43,327 nt of DNA from CBDHDN01 sp965261585 (GCA_965261585.1 CBDHDN010000002.1:1-43327); one strand, 5' to 3'. Counted from the first letter of the stretch, positions 7,359 through 16,448 are shown. Numbers and translations: made by a program. Notes: generated by a model from the sequence alone, not told the origin.

Positions 7359-8225
7359 TTATGCTGTGAGCGCCGCGAACTGAGCCGCGGCGGCGTCATG
7401 GGATTCCCGCGCCGCCTCTTCGAGACTACGCGCGCGCTGTGCGGCGGCAATGATCTCGACGCCAAAAGGCCCACGATAGCCCGCCACCAGGATGCAGCGG
7501 AGGAAGGCCGGCACGTCGAGATCGCCTTCGCCGCAAAGTCGGCGCCGGTGGATGGTGTCCTCCAGCAGGGTGCCTTCCTGTTGCGCGGCCGCGTCGTCGA
7601 TCTCGACATAGAAAATAAGCTGCGGCGGGATGCGATCGATGTCGGAATAGTCGATACCGCCGCGGGCGAAATGCCAGATGTCGAGCACCAGGCCGCCATT
7701 GCGATGGCCGGCGCCCTGGACGACCTGCAGCACCAGGTCGATCGTGCACAGGTTGGTCCACGGCATGATTTCCAGGGCGATCGGCGCGCCGACGGCGGCG
7801 CCCGCCTCGCATAAGCGGCCGAATTCCTCCACCATGCGATCCATGGGCCAGGCGGCGCCGGCGAAATCGCCGCCGACCTTGACGTGATGGACGCCCAGTT
7901 CGGCGGCGCCATCCAGCAAGCCCTTTTGCACGACATCCGCCGCGCGGCGTCGATCGCCGTCGGCGAACCAGTCGACGATGAACTCGAGCTCGAGGTGCCG
8001 GATGCCATGATCGGCAAGGATGGTCTTGGTCTCTGCGGGCCCGTGACGGCCAAACACCACGACCAGATCGTCGTGGTTCAGACCGATGCCGCGATAGCCT
8101 GCGCCGGCCGCCGCCGCGACGCGCGCGCGGAAATCGAGCGGGCTCGCCTCATTCGGCGCGAATGGGCAGACGTCGCCGGCAATCGTCCAATACGATGCCA
8201 GCAGGTCGAAATCCGTGGCCGCCAT
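7359..8225 (-). CDS. Sugar phosphate isomerase/epimerase family TIM-barrel protein
   Basis: About 288 residues starting at ATG 8225, preceded by a G-rich GGGGGGAACG stretch; a TTG four codons upstream is possible. The fold signature is the xylose-isomerase-like TIM barrel (AP endonuclease 2 family). Visible elements are YRGIGLNHDDL, RHLELEFIVDWF, GVHHVKVGGDF, ALEIMPWTNL, GLVLDIWHFARGG and the C-terminal GPFGVEII. The Glu in LEIMPW, the Asp and His in LDIWHF and the Glu in GVEII are positioned as metal ligands. Members isomerise or epimerise ketoses, or act on inositol and dehydroshikimate; the substrate cannot be assigned. It diverges from the VOC gene at 8335 and is paralogous to the barrel at 9320-10197. 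Confidence 0.82.
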   Translation of the reverse strand: MAATDFDLLASYWTIAGDVCPFAPNEASPLDFRARVAAAAGAGYRGIGLNHDDLVVVFGRHGPAETKTILADHGIRHLELEFIVDWFADGDRRRAADVVQKGLLDGAAELGVHHVKVGGDFAGAAWPMDRMVEEFGRLCEAGAAVGAPIALEIMPWTNLCTIDLVLQVVQGAGHRNGGLVLDIWHFARGGIDYSDIDRIPPQLIFYVEIDDAAAQQEGTLLEDTIHRRRLCGEGDLDVPAFLRCILVAGYRGPFGVEIIAAAQRARSLEEAARESHDAAAAQFAALTA

Positions 8226-8334
8226 CGTTCCCCCCAAGCTTTTCGGGCCACGCTATCAACCGATCTTCGGCCATGCTAACGATTTCAACGGGTAAGCACG
8301 TCATCCGCGCAATCTCTGAGAAAGGTGGTCGGCC

Positions 8335-9276
8335 ATGATCAATGTCAAGGAATTGGCGTATGGGCGGCTTCGCGCGCCAGATCTCGATCAGATGGAAGAG
8401 TTTCTGATCAATTTCGGCATGGTGCGGGCGGACCGGACCGCCGCTGCGCTTTATATGCGCGGCACCGATCCACGCCGTCATATCCACGTGACGGAGCTGG
8501 GTGATCCAGCATTCATCGGCTTCGCCTATCTGGCGGCGACGGAACAAGACCTTGAGACCCTAAGCCGCGCGCCTGGCGCCACGGCTGTGGAAACCGTCGA
8601 CGAACCTGGCGGCGGCAAACGCGTGCGGCTGCGCGAGCCCAACGGCTACCAGATCGAAGTGCTGCATGGTGTTGAAGCGGCGCCGGAAATACCTGTCGAA
8701 CGCGATCCGATGAACAGCGGTGCGGAACCGCTGCGACGCGCTGGCAAATCCATGCGGCTCAGTAAATCGCCGACGCCGATAAAACGCATCGGCCATGGTG
8801 TTCTGGCAACACCGAGGGTCGTCGAGACGGCGCAATGGTTTCGCGGCACGTTGGGTTTGGTCTGCTCAGACGATGTCTATGCCGACGTGGAGAACAATAT
8901 CATCGGGTCCTTCAACCGGCTCGACGCCGGTGATGAATTCACCGACCATCATGTCCTGTTCTGCGTGCACAACAAGGTGGCTGGCCTCAATCATCTGTCA
9001 TTCGAGGTTCCCGACGCCGATGCCGTGTTCATGGATCATGAATATCTATCGGAGTTGGGGAAATACGAGCATATGTGGGGCGTCGGCCGCCATGTCCTGG
9101 GCAGTCAGATATTCGACTATTGGTGCGATCCGTGGGGGCGGGTGCATGAGCATTGGGCGGACACGGACCGCCTAAACAGAGGCAGTGGCGGCAACCTGGT
9201 GGCTGCCGAAATCGGCTTTTCCAGCCAATGGGGTCCCGGCGCACCGGAGAAATTCATCAAGCACGCCAGCCCGTAA
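8335..9276 (+). CDS. VOC-superfamily protein resembling type I extradiol ring-cleavage dioxygenase
   Basis: A 313-residue protein with two vicinal-oxygen-chelate modules, residues 6-112 and 150-275. The C-terminal module keeps the 2-His-1-carboxylate iron site of extradiol dioxygenases: His154 (RIGHGVL), His220 (LNHLSFEV) and Glu272 (GRVHEHWAD). His253 (VGRHVLG) and Tyr262 (FDYWCDPWG) sit where second-sphere acid/base residues lie in BphC-type enzymes. It probably cleaves a catecholic or related ring using Fe(II) and O2; the substrate is unknown. It starts at ATG 8335 with GAAAGGTGG upstream. The TIM barrel gene at 9320 follows 43 bases later, so the two probably form an operon for degrading an aromatic or cyclic compound. 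Confidence 0.8.
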   Translation: MINVKELAYGRLRAPDLDQMEEFLINFGMVRADRTAAALYMRGTDPRRHIHVTELGDPAFIGFAYLAATEQDLETLSRAPGATAVETVDEPGGGKRVRLREPNGYQIEVLHGVEAAPEIPVERDPMNSGAEPLRRAGKSMRLSKSPTPIKRIGHGVLATPRVVETAQWFRGTLGLVCSDDVYADVENNIIGSFNRLDAGDEFTDHHVLFCVHNKVAGLNHLSFEVPDADAVFMDHEYLSELGKYEHMWGVGRHVLGSQIFDYWCDPWGRVHEHWADTDRLNRGSGGNLVAAEIGFSSQWGPGAPEKFIKHASP

Positions 9277-9319
9277 GCTGCGCACTCGCAAGGCCGCGGC
9301 GGAAAATCGGGAGGAGAAG

Positions 9320-10197
9320 GTGGGGCACGAGACGGTCCTGTGGCAGGCGACCTGCCGCTATCTTCCGATCGCGGACCAGATCCGAACCGCGCGCCTGTGC
9401 AGCTGCGATATCCTGACGGTCACGCCCCTCGATTTTCGGCTGTGGAAGGCGTCGGGGAACAGGATTTCCGACCTGCGCGCGATGGCATCCGACAATGGCG
9501 TGCGCTTGGCCCACCTTGATCCGATGGCGCGCTGGACCGGCGCCTGGCGCGCCGACAATATCCCCGAGATATTCCTGCCTTTTCTCGACTTTGAAACGTC
9601 GACGTTCCTCGACATGGCGGTCGAACTTGGCGCGGAATCGTTTTCCGCCATTTGCACCGGTTCCGCCGGCGCCGTCTCGATTGCCGAGATGACTGACGAT
9701 TTTGCCGACCTGTGCCGGCGTGCCGGCGAGCGAGGCCTTCGTGTGGATCTGGAATTTATCCCGATTTGGGGCCTGAAAGATCTCCGATCCGCGTGGGAGA
9801 TCGTTCGGGAGGTCAACGCGCCGAATGGCGGAATCATGTTCGATTTCTGGCATTTCATGCGGGGCGGCCCGGACTTCGACCTGCTGAGATCGATTCCCGG
9901 CGAGAAAATACATTCGGTCCAGGTCTGCGACGCCCAGATGACCGGCGGCAAGGGGCGGGCCGACCTCCAGGACTGCCTCGATGACCGGGTTCCCGTCGGG
10001 AGGGCGTGTTCCCGGTCGAACGCATCCTCGACACGCTCGTCGAGATCGGTGCGACGCGGCGCATTGGTCCGGAGTATTACTCCGACAGGATGGAGGGGCT
10101 CGAACCGGACGAGATCGCCGAGGTCGTGGCTCATACATACTGGCCAGTGATCGAAGCCCGCGAATTCGGACGGCAATCCCGACGAGAGGCGCGGTGA
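9320..10197 (+). pseudogene. Sugar phosphate isomerase/epimerase-like TIM-barrel gene with a single-base frameshift
   Basis: The start is GTG 9320, with GGGAGGAGAA about four bases upstream. The first frame encodes GHETVLWQATCRYLPIADQI and continues through IMFDFWHFMRGGPDFD, IHSVQVCDAQ and DDRVPVG. At the GGG of 9998-10000 one base is missing. Restoring it gives VPVGEGVFPVERILDTL and continues in the next frame to YSDRMEGLEPDEIAE and the stop at 10195-10197. The complete protein would be about 292 residues. It is a paralogue of the barrel at 7359-8225: both have DxWHFxRGG. The break is in a short G run, so it may be a sequencing error. If real, the C-terminal 65 residues are lost. Confidence 0.75.
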
Positions 10198-10231
10198 GCC
10201 GGCTTCGCAGCGCGACCCGCCAGGCCAACAC

Positions 10232-10261
10232 TTGTGAGCCGAGCGGGCTTGTGTATATAAG
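10232..10261 (+). promoter_or_regulatory. Candidate sigma70-type promoter for guaB
   Basis: TTGTGA at 10232-10237 is followed after 16 bases by TATATA (10254-10259), or after 18 bases by TATAAG (10256-10261). The ATG of guaB lies about 38 bases downstream. The AT-rich -10 stands out against the GC-rich flanks. This is a pattern match only. Confidence 0.4.
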
Positions 10262-10298
10262 CCCCGTCAACCTTCAACAGGGCCAAGCCGGGGTTGAC

Positions 10299-11759
10299 AT
10301 GGAAATCCGCGAAGCGCTGACCTTCGATGACGTTCTGCTCGAACCAGCGCGCTCGGAAGTACTGCCGGCCGCCGCCGCTACCAGAACCCGTCTGACCCGC
10401 ACGATCGAATTGGGCATTCCGCTGATCGCGGCGGCAATGGACACGGTGACCACGGCCGACATGGCGATTGCCATGGCCCAGGCGGGCGGCATGGGCGTCA
10501 TCCACAAGAACATGTCGGCCGAGGCGCAGGCCAACGAGGTGCGCAAGGTCAAGCGCTTCGAGGCCGGCATGGTGATCGATCCCATCACCATCCATCCGGA
10601 CCAGACGCTGGCGGCGGCGCTGGAGTTGATGCGCACCGAGGCGATCTCCGGCATCCCGGTCGTCGACCGCGAAAGCCAACGGCTCGTCGGCATCCTGACG
10701 AACCGCGACGTGCGCTTCGCCAGCGAGCCCGACCAGCCCGTGGCTGAGCTGATGACGCGTGACCTGGTAACCGCGCGCGAGGGCGTCGGCATGGCCGATG
10801 CGACCCAGCTGCTCCACAAGCACCGCATCGAGAAGCTGCTCGTGGTCGACGATGACGGTCGCTGTATCGGTCTGATCACTGTCAAGGACATCGAGAAGGC
10901 GCGCACCTATCCCGAGGCCTGCAAGGACGAGCACGGCCGCCTGCGCGTCGCCGGCGCGACCGGCGTCGGCAAGGCCGGCTTTGCCCGGGCCGAGGCGTTG
11001 CTCGACGCCGGCGTCGACGTCGTCGTCATCGACACGGCGCACGGCCATTCGCGCGGCGTGCTCGATCAGGTCGCGCGCGTCAAGCGCCTCACGAATGCCG
11101 GCCAGGTCCTCGCCGGCAATATCGCCACCGGCGACGCGGCGCGGGGATTGATCGATGCCGGGGCCGACGCCGTCAAGGTCGGCATCGGTCCTGGCTCGAT
11201 CTGCACGACCCGCGTCATTGCCGGCGTCGGCGTGCCGCAGTTCACGGCCGTGCGCGACGTCGTTGCCGCGGCCCGTGACGCCGACGTGCCCGTCGTCGCC
11301 GACGGCGGCATCAAATATTCGGGCGACCTGGCAAAGACGATCGCCGCCGGCGCCGACTGCGCCATGATCGGCTCGCTGCTGGCCGGCACCGACGAGGCGC
11401 CCGGCGAGGTGTTCCTCTACGAGGGCCGGTCCTACAAGGCCTATCGCGGCATGGGTTCGCTCGGCGCCATGGCGCGCGGCTCGGCCGACCGCTACTTCCA
11501 GGCCGAGGTCGCCGACGCCCTGAAGCTGGTGCCCGAAGGCATCGAGGGCCGGGTCGCTTACAAGGGCGCGGCGACGACCGTGATCCATCAGCTCGTCGGC
11601 GGCCTGAAGGCGGCCATGGGCTACACCGGCAACCGGACGATCGCCGAGATGCAGCACAACTGCCGCTTCCTGCGGGTGACCGGCGCCGGCTGGCGCGAGA
11701 GCCACGTGCACGACGTCGCGATCACCCGCGAGGCGCCGAACTACCGCCAGAACGCCTAG
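10299..11759 (+). CDS. guaB: Inosine-5'-monophosphate dehydrogenase
   Basis: A 486-residue enzyme that oxidises IMP to XMP with NAD+, the first committed step of GMP synthesis. The TIM barrel starts LTFDDVLLEPARSEVLP. Two CBS domains are inserted at about residues 93-205. The catalytic loop GIGPGSICTTR carries Cys302, the phosphate-binding PVVADGGIKYSGD follows, and the flap region includes YRGMGSLGAM. ATG 10299 gives the normal family N-terminus; the longer upstream frame is not homologous. Length and motifs are complete. guaA, the next enzyme of the pathway, lies 3 kb downstream on the same strand, with the rsmB-like, GNAT and flagellin genes between them. Confidence 0.97.
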   Translation: MEIREALTFDDVLLEPARSEVLPAAAATRTRLTRTIELGIPLIAAAMDTVTTADMAIAMAQAGGMGVIHKNMSAEAQANEVRKVKRFEAGMVIDPITIHPDQTLAAALELMRTEAISGIPVVDRESQRLVGILTNRDVRFASEPDQPVAELMTRDLVTAREGVGMADATQLLHKHRIEKLLVVDDDGRCIGLITVKDIEKARTYPEACKDEHGRLRVAGATGVGKAGFARAEALLDAGVDVVVIDTAHGHSRGVLDQVARVKRLTNAGQVLAGNIATGDAARGLIDAGADAVKVGIGPGSICTTRVIAGVGVPQFTAVRDVVAAARDADVPVVADGGIKYSGDLAKTIAAGADCAMIGSLLAGTDEAPGEVFLYEGRSYKAYRGMGSLGAMARGSADRYFQAEVADALKLVPEGIEGRVAYKGAATTVIHQLVGGLKAAMGYTGNRTIAEMQHNCRFLRVTGAGWRESHVHDVAITREAPNYRQNA

Positions 11760-11780
11760 GCCGCCCTTGGCTGCGCTCCG

Positions 11781-13103
11781 ATGACCCCTGGCGCGCGGCT
11801 CGCCGCGGCGATCGAGATCCTGCGTGAGGTCGCCGGCGGCGCCGCACCGGCCGATCGCATCGTCGCCGACTATTTCCGCCGCCGCCGCTATGCCGGATCC
11901 AAGGATCGCGCCGCCGTGCAGGCGCGGGTCTATGGCGTGTTGCGGCGGCTGGCGGCGCTGCGTTGGCACCTGGCGACGGCCGGCGACGCCGATGCACGGG
12001 CTTGGGTGATCGCCGATCTCGCCCTCGTCGACGACCATGGGCCGGACGACGTCGCCGCCGTCTTCACCGGCGACGGCTATGCCCCGCCGGCCCTGTCGGA
12101 GAGTGAGCGTGCCACGGTTGCGGCGCTCGCCGGCCAACCGCTCGTCGAGCCGGCGATGGCCGATGCCGCGCGCTACAACTACCCGGAATGGCTCGACGCC
12201 GCCCTGCGCGGGGCCTTCGGCGCGGCGTTCGTCGAGGAGATGACGGCGCTCAACGGCGAGGCCGAGGTCGACCTCCGGGTCAACACGATGCGGGCGACCC
12301 GCGCCGAGGCCAGCGAGGCGCTGGCTGCGGACGGGGTTGAGCACGCAGCCACGCCGCTGTCGCCCGTCGGCCTCAGGCTGGCCGGGCGCCGGCCACTCGG
12401 CGGGCTTACGACTTTTCGCCGCGGCCTCGTCGAGCCCCAGGACGAGGGCAGCCAGCTGCTCGCCCTGATCGCCGACGCGCGGCCCGGGCAGACGGTGATC
12501 GACCTGTGTGCCGGCGCCGGCGGCAAGACCCTGGCCCTGGCCGCGGCGATGGCCGGCGAGGGGCGGCTGATCGCCTGTGATCGCTCGGCGACGCGGCTCG
12601 CGCGGCTGGCGCCGCGCCTCGAACGGGCCGGCATCGCCGCCGGCGAAATTGTCGAGGTGCGGCCGTTGCGGCGCGGCGATCCCTGGTACGGCGCGGCGGC
12701 GGGGTCGGCCGACCGCGTGCTCGTGGACGCGCCTTGCAGCGGCACTGGGACCTGGCGCCGCCATCCCTATGCGCGCTGGCGACTCTCCGATGCGGTGCTC
12801 GTGCAGTATACTCGCACCCAGGCGCGCCTGCTGACGGCGGCGGCCGCGCTGGTCCGCCCGGGCGGGCGGCTGATCTATGCCACGTGTTCGGTGTTACCGC
12901 AGGAGAACGAGCAGCAGGTGGATACGTTCCTGGCCCGCAACAGCGCCTTCACGCGCCTCGACGTCGCGGACCTTTGGCCCGCCGCGATTGGTGGCACGTG
13001 CCCCCTTGGCGGATCCGTCGGCGGCCCCGACCTGCGGCTGACATCGGCGGCGCACGGCACGGACGGCGTCTACGCCGCGGTGCTGACGCGGTCCTCGGCA
13101 TGA
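11781..13103 (+). CDS. RsmB-family rRNA (cytosine-C5)-methyltransferase
   Basis: A 440-residue protein. Residues 1-145 form a NusB-like RNA-binding domain (RLAAAIEILREVAGG, SKDRAAVQARVYGVLRR). The catalytic Rossmann domain has the SAM motif VIDLCAGAGGKTLALAAAM. Cys319 in VLVDAPCSGTGTWRRHP (motif IV) and Cys369 in IYATCSVLPQENEQQV (motif VI) are the release and nucleophile cysteines of m5C RNA methyltransferases. The probable target is C967 of 16S rRNA, as for RsmB. Alphaproteobacterial members are often annotated simply as RsmB/NOP. It begins 21 bases after guaB and its TGA overlaps the ATG of the GNAT gene, so guaB, this gene and the GNAT gene are likely co-transcribed. Confidence 0.9.
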   Translation: MTPGARLAAAIEILREVAGGAAPADRIVADYFRRRRYAGSKDRAAVQARVYGVLRRLAALRWHLATAGDADARAWVIADLALVDDHGPDDVAAVFTGDGYAPPALSESERATVAALAGQPLVEPAMADAARYNYPEWLDAALRGAFGAAFVEEMTALNGEAEVDLRVNTMRATRAEASEALAADGVEHAATPLSPVGLRLAGRRPLGGLTTFRRGLVEPQDEGSQLLALIADARPGQTVIDLCAGAGGKTLALAAAMAGEGRLIACDRSATRLARLAPRLERAGIAAGEIVEVRPLRRGDPWYGAAAGSADRVLVDAPCSGTGTWRRHPYARWRLSDAVLVQYTRTQARLLTAAAALVRPGGRLIYATCSVLPQENEQQVDTFLARNSAFTRLDVADLWPAAIGGTCPLGGSVGGPDLRLTSAAHGTDGVYAAVLTRSSA

Positions 13104-13648
13104 TCCCGGCGGACTCGACAATCCGCCGGGCCCTGCTAGCCGACGCCGGCGCCATTGCCGACGTGCACGTCGAGACCTGGCGCAACACCTACGCCGGCAT
13201 TCTGCCCGACAGCTATCTCGTGGACATGTCGCCGAAGAACCACGCGTCGCTATGGACCCGGCTGCTGCGCCGTGAGCCGGCGAGCGAACTCATCCTCGTC
13301 GCCGACGATGCGGCCGCCGGCATCGTCGGATTCGTCAGCGCCGGCCACGCGCGCAAGGCCGGTTTGCCGCGGCGTTCGCCCTATGACGCCGAGGTCTACA
13401 CGCTCTACGTGACCCCGGACCACCAGGGCACCGGGCTCGGCCGTGCGCTGCTGGACGCCGTGTTCGCGGGGCTCGTCGGCCGCGGCCACCGCACCGCCAT
13501 CGTCTGGGTTCTGGAGGCCAACCCGGCGCGTTTTTTCTACGGGGCCATGGGCGGCCACATCGTCGCCGAGCGCACTGAGCGGTTCGCCGGCGCCACGTTG
13601 TCCGAGCTGGCCTACGGCTGGGACGAGCTTGCGCCCGCGGCGGCGTAG
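13100..13648 (+). CDS. GNAT-family N-acetyltransferase
   Basis: A 182-residue protein starting at ATG 13100 inside the stop of the rsmB-like gene (ATGA). It opens with the GNAT beta1-alpha1 region IRRALLADAGAIADVHVETW. The acetyl-CoA-binding motif A is VYTLYVTPDHQGTGLGRALL, with the Q/RxxGxG/A-type pyrophosphate loop QGTGLG. Motif B follows as WVLEANPARFFYGAMGG. It transfers an acetyl group from acetyl-CoA to an amine. The substrate is unknown; similar stand-alone proteins acetylate small molecules or protein N-termini. Tight coupling to the methyltransferase suggests shared expression, not necessarily shared function. Confidence 0.88.
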   Translation: MIPADSTIRRALLADAGAIADVHVETWRNTYAGILPDSYLVDMSPKNHASLWTRLLRREPASELILVADDAAAGIVGFVSAGHARKAGLPRRSPYDAEVYTLYVTPDHQGTGLGRALLDAVFAGLVGRGHRTAIVWVLEANPARFFYGAMGGHIVAERTERFAGATLSELAYGWDELAPAAA

Positions 13649-13889
13649 TTCCGCCTTCGCATTGCGCCGCTCTGACGTTGAGTGCTGCTGCCAGGCACGG
13701 TTACCAAGTAGTTATCTAAGACTTGGAATAGTTTTCGCGTATTTTTATTTGTATGCTATATGAGTTTACTTGCATAACGCTCCTGTTATCACTAGATGTT
13801 CTCCCCCTATTCCATACTTAGTTGAGCTCAGGAGCAGAGCGCCCCTTGATAGCTGCCGTAACTATCCCTCAGGAAGAGGAGCGGCCGAG
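13649..13889 (+). promoter_or_regulatory. AT-rich upstream region of the flagellin gene
   Basis: This 241-base gap contains a markedly AT-rich core at about 13700-13800 (TATTTTTATTTGTATGCTAT), unlike the GC-rich neighbours. No gene fits. I could not match a clear sigma28 or sigma54 promoter. GAGGA at 13876-13880 is a plausible ribosome site for ATG 13890. Confidence 0.35.
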
Positions 13890-14711
13890 ATGGTTGCCGA
13901 AGTCACGCTCGGCGCTGGAATCCGCGCTACCCTGTTGTCGCTTCAGATCTCTGACCGGCTCATCGGCCAGACCCAGAGCCGTCTCTCGACCGGCCTGCGC
14001 GTCGCGTCGCCGATCGATGATTCCAAGAGCTTCTTCGAGGCCCGGGTCCTTTCGGATCGGGCCGCCGACTTCGAGGCAAGGAAGAACGGCATCGATCAGG
14101 GGGTCAGCAACGTCCAGGTGGCCCTCGACGCCGTCAACGGCATCGATTCAATTGTCAGCCAACTCAAGGGTCTGGCGATCAGCGCCAAGTCCGCCATGGG
14201 CACTGAGCTGACGTCGATCGTCAGTCAGTACAATTCGCTGATCACCCAGGCCGACAATCTGGCGCGGGATGCCGAATACCAGGGCCTCAATCTGGTCAAC
14301 GGTACCAGCTTCTCGCTGAAGGTCGAGTTCGGCAAGGCGACCGGCAGCACGCTGACAATCGCCTCGGTCGACCTGCGCAGCGCCAGCACTGGCCTCGATA
14401 TTTCGTCGGCGGCCAACTTCAGCCTGACCACCCTGGTCGACGACGCGATCACCGAGTTGGATGCGGCCACGACGACGTTGCGCAGCAACGCCACAACCTT
14501 GGGCTCCAACGTCAGCCTGCTGCAGACCCGCCTGGACTTCACGAACAGCTATGTCGACGACCTCCAGGATGGTGCCGACAAGCTCACCCTTGCCGACATC
14601 AACGAGGAAGGCGCCAACCTGGTCGCGCTGCAGACGCGACAGCAGCTCGGCATCACCGCCCTCGCCTTCGCCGGTCAATCAGAAGCGGCGGTCCTCCAGC
14701 TCTTCAGTTAG
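13890..14711 (+). CDS. Flagellin
   Basis: A 273-residue flagellin starting at MVAEVTLGAG. The N-terminal D0/D1 helices (residues 8-110) include LLSLQISDRLIGQTQSRLST and GLRVASPIDDSKSFFEA. The C-terminal D1/D0 helices end DGADKLTLADINEEGANLVA and GQSEAAVLQLF. The central region is short, so the filament surface domain is small. Flagellin is exported by the flagellar type III system and polymerises outside the cell. No other structural flagellar genes are nearby apart from a FlaG-like gene 10 kb away. Isolated flagellin genes are usual in Rhodospirillales. The longer upstream frame is unlikely: its extra 40 residues are not flagellin-like. Confidence 0.93.
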   Translation: MVAEVTLGAGIRATLLSLQISDRLIGQTQSRLSTGLRVASPIDDSKSFFEARVLSDRAADFEARKNGIDQGVSNVQVALDAVNGIDSIVSQLKGLAISAKSAMGTELTSIVSQYNSLITQADNLARDAEYQGLNLVNGTSFSLKVEFGKATGSTLTIASVDLRSASTGLDISSAANFSLTTLVDDAITELDAATTTLRSNATTLGSNVSLLQTRLDFTNSYVDDLQDGADKLTLADINEEGANLVALQTRQQLGITALAFAGQSEAAVLQLFS

Positions 14712-14805
14712 AGTGCCTTCCGCCCTCTCCGAAATCGGCGCCGTATGAACTGAAAGCGGCCGCGCCGCCACTCGCTTGGCCGATGCGAATCGGCTATTGA
14801 GGGCG

Positions 14806-16386
14806 ATGGTCCAGTTGCTGCCTACCGCCCTGCCGGTCGCCGACAAGATCCTGATCGTCGACTTCGGCTCCCAGGTGACCCAGCTGATCGCCCGCCGCGT
14901 CCGCGAGGCCGGTGTCTACAGCGAGATCGTGCCCTACCAGCGCGTCGATGCGGGCCTGATCAGCCGCTTCGCGCCGCGTGGGATCGTGCTCTCCGGCGGC
15001 CCGGCGAGCGTGACCGAGGCGACGGCGCCGCGCGCCGATGCGGCGGTGTTCGCCAGCGGCCTGCCGGTGCTCGGCATCTGCTATGGCCAGCAGCTGATGT
15101 GCGACCAGCTTGGCGGCGCGATCGAGCGCTCCGACGCCCAAGAGTTCGGCCGCGCCGTCGTCGACATCGCCGAGGATTGTGCGCTGTTCGACGGGATATG
15201 GCACACCGGCGGTCAGGAGCAGGTGTGGATGTCCCACGGCGACCGCGTCGTCGCGCTGCCGCCCGGCTTCCGCGCGGTCGGCCGGTCGGCCGGCGCGCCC
15301 TACGCCATCATCGCCGACGACGACCGGCGCTACTACGGCGTCCAGTTCCATCCCGAGGTCGCGCATACGCCCCATGGCGCGGCGCTGTTGCGCGCCTTCG
15401 CCCGCGCCGTCGCCGGTTGTGCCGGCGACTGGACCATGGCGGCGTTCCGCGCCGCCGAGGTCGCGCGCATCCGCGACCAAATCGGCGACGGCCGCGTCGT
15501 CTGCGGCCTCTCCGGCGGCGTCGACAGCACCGTCGCCGCGGTGCTGATCCACGCGGCGGTCGGCGACCGGTTGACCTGCATTTTCGTCGACCACGGCCTG
15601 CTGCGCGCCGGCGAGGCGGATGAGGTCGTCGGCCTGTTCCGTGACCGCTTCAACATGCCCCTCGTGCATCGTGACGCCGCCGCGCTGTTCCTCGGCAAGC
15701 TCGCCGGCGTCGACGAGCCCGAGGCCAAGCGCAAGATCATCGGCGCCACCTTCATCGACGTGTTCGACGAGGAGGCGGCGAAGCTCGGCGGCGCCGATTT
15801 CCTGGCCCAGGGCACGCTCTACCCCGACGTTATCGAAAGCGTCTCGGTCACCGGCGGGCCGTCGGTCACGATCAAGTCGCACCACAATGTCGGCGGCCTG
15901 CCCCACCGCATGCAGATGCAGCTCGTCGAGCCCCTGCGCGAGCTGTTCAAGGACGAGGTCCGGGTGCTCGGGCGCGAGCTCGGCCTGCCCGCCCATATCG
16001 TCGGCCGCCACCCGTTCCCCGGGCCCGGCCTGGCGATCCGCATTCCCGGCCCGGTCAGCAAAGACAAGCTGGCGATCCTGCGCCAGGCCGACGCGATCTT
16101 TATCGACGAGATCCGCCGCGCCGGCCTCTATGACGAGATCTGGCAGGCCTTCGCCGTGCTGTTGCCGGTGCGCTCCGTCGGCGTGATGGGCGACGCCCGC
16201 ACCTACGATTATGTCTGCGCCCTGCGCGCCGTCACGTCGACCGACGGCATGACCGCCGCGAGCTTCCCCCTCGAGCACGCCTTCATCGCCGCCGTCGCGA
16301 CGCGCATCGTCAACACCGTGCGCGGCATCAACCGCGTCGTCTACGACGTCACGTCCAAGCCCCCCGGCACGATCGAGTGGGAGTAG
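14806..16386 (+). CDS. guaA: GMP synthase (glutamine-hydrolysing)
   Basis: A 526-residue enzyme converting XMP to GMP with ATP and glutamine. The N-terminal class I glutamine amidotransferase has DFGSQVTQLIARRVREAGVY, the oxyanion-loop VLSGGPASV, the nucleophile Cys92 in LGICYGQQLM and the catalytic His in GVQFHPEVAHT. The ATP-pyrophosphatase P-loop is CGLSGGVDSTVAA. The C-terminal dimerisation domain ends RVVYDVTSKPPGTIEWE, the invariant GuaA tail. ATG 14806 gives a normal start with GAGGG close upstream; a TTG at 14776 is in frame but adds only ten residues. It follows the flagellin gene by 94 bases and is convergent with hipA. Confidence 0.97.
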   Translation: MVQLLPTALPVADKILIVDFGSQVTQLIARRVREAGVYSEIVPYQRVDAGLISRFAPRGIVLSGGPASVTEATAPRADAAVFASGLPVLGICYGQQLMCDQLGGAIERSDAQEFGRAVVDIAEDCALFDGIWHTGGQEQVWMSHGDRVVALPPGFRAVGRSAGAPYAIIADDDRRYYGVQFHPEVAHTPHGAALLRAFARAVAGCAGDWTMAAFRAAEVARIRDQIGDGRVVCGLSGGVDSTVAAVLIHAAVGDRLTCIFVDHGLLRAGEADEVVGLFRDRFNMPLVHRDAAALFLGKLAGVDEPEAKRKIIGATFIDVFDEEAAKLGGADFLAQGTLYPDVIESVSVTGGPSVTIKSHHNVGGLPHRMQMQLVEPLRELFKDEVRVLGRELGLPAHIVGRHPFPGPGLAIRIPGPVSKDKLAILRQADAIFIDEIRRAGLYDEIWQAFAVLLPVRSVGVMGDARTYDYVCALRAVTSTDGMTAASFPLEHAFIAAVATRIVNTVRGINRVVYDVTSKPPGTIEWE

Positions 16387-16416
16387 GGGGGGGGTGTGTC
16401 ACGCGCAATTCCGACG

Positions 16417-16436
16417 ACACGCGCTTGGCCGCGTGT
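16417..16436. terminator. Weak hairpin between convergent guaA and hipA
   Basis: ACACGC (16417-16422) pairs with GCGTGT (16431-16436) around an 8-base loop, 30 bases after the guaA stop and 13 bases after the hipA stop on the other strand. There is no U-run, so terminator function is uncertain. Confidence 0.3.
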
Positions 16437-16448
16437 GGTCGACGATTT

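Noticed and set aside
10294..10299. TTGACA overlapping the guaB start as a -35 box
   Set aside because: It abuts the ATG and no -10 follows outside the coding sequence, so it is a chance match.
10131..12764. Very long 877-codon minus-strand open frame opposite guaB and the rsmB-like gene
   Set aside because: It is antisense to two clearly conserved genes. Its length follows from high GC at third positions, and its translation (Gly/Arg/Asp-rich) has no domain.
14794..16278. 494-codon minus-strand frame opposite guaA
   Set aside because: Shadow frame of guaA; no domain recognisable.
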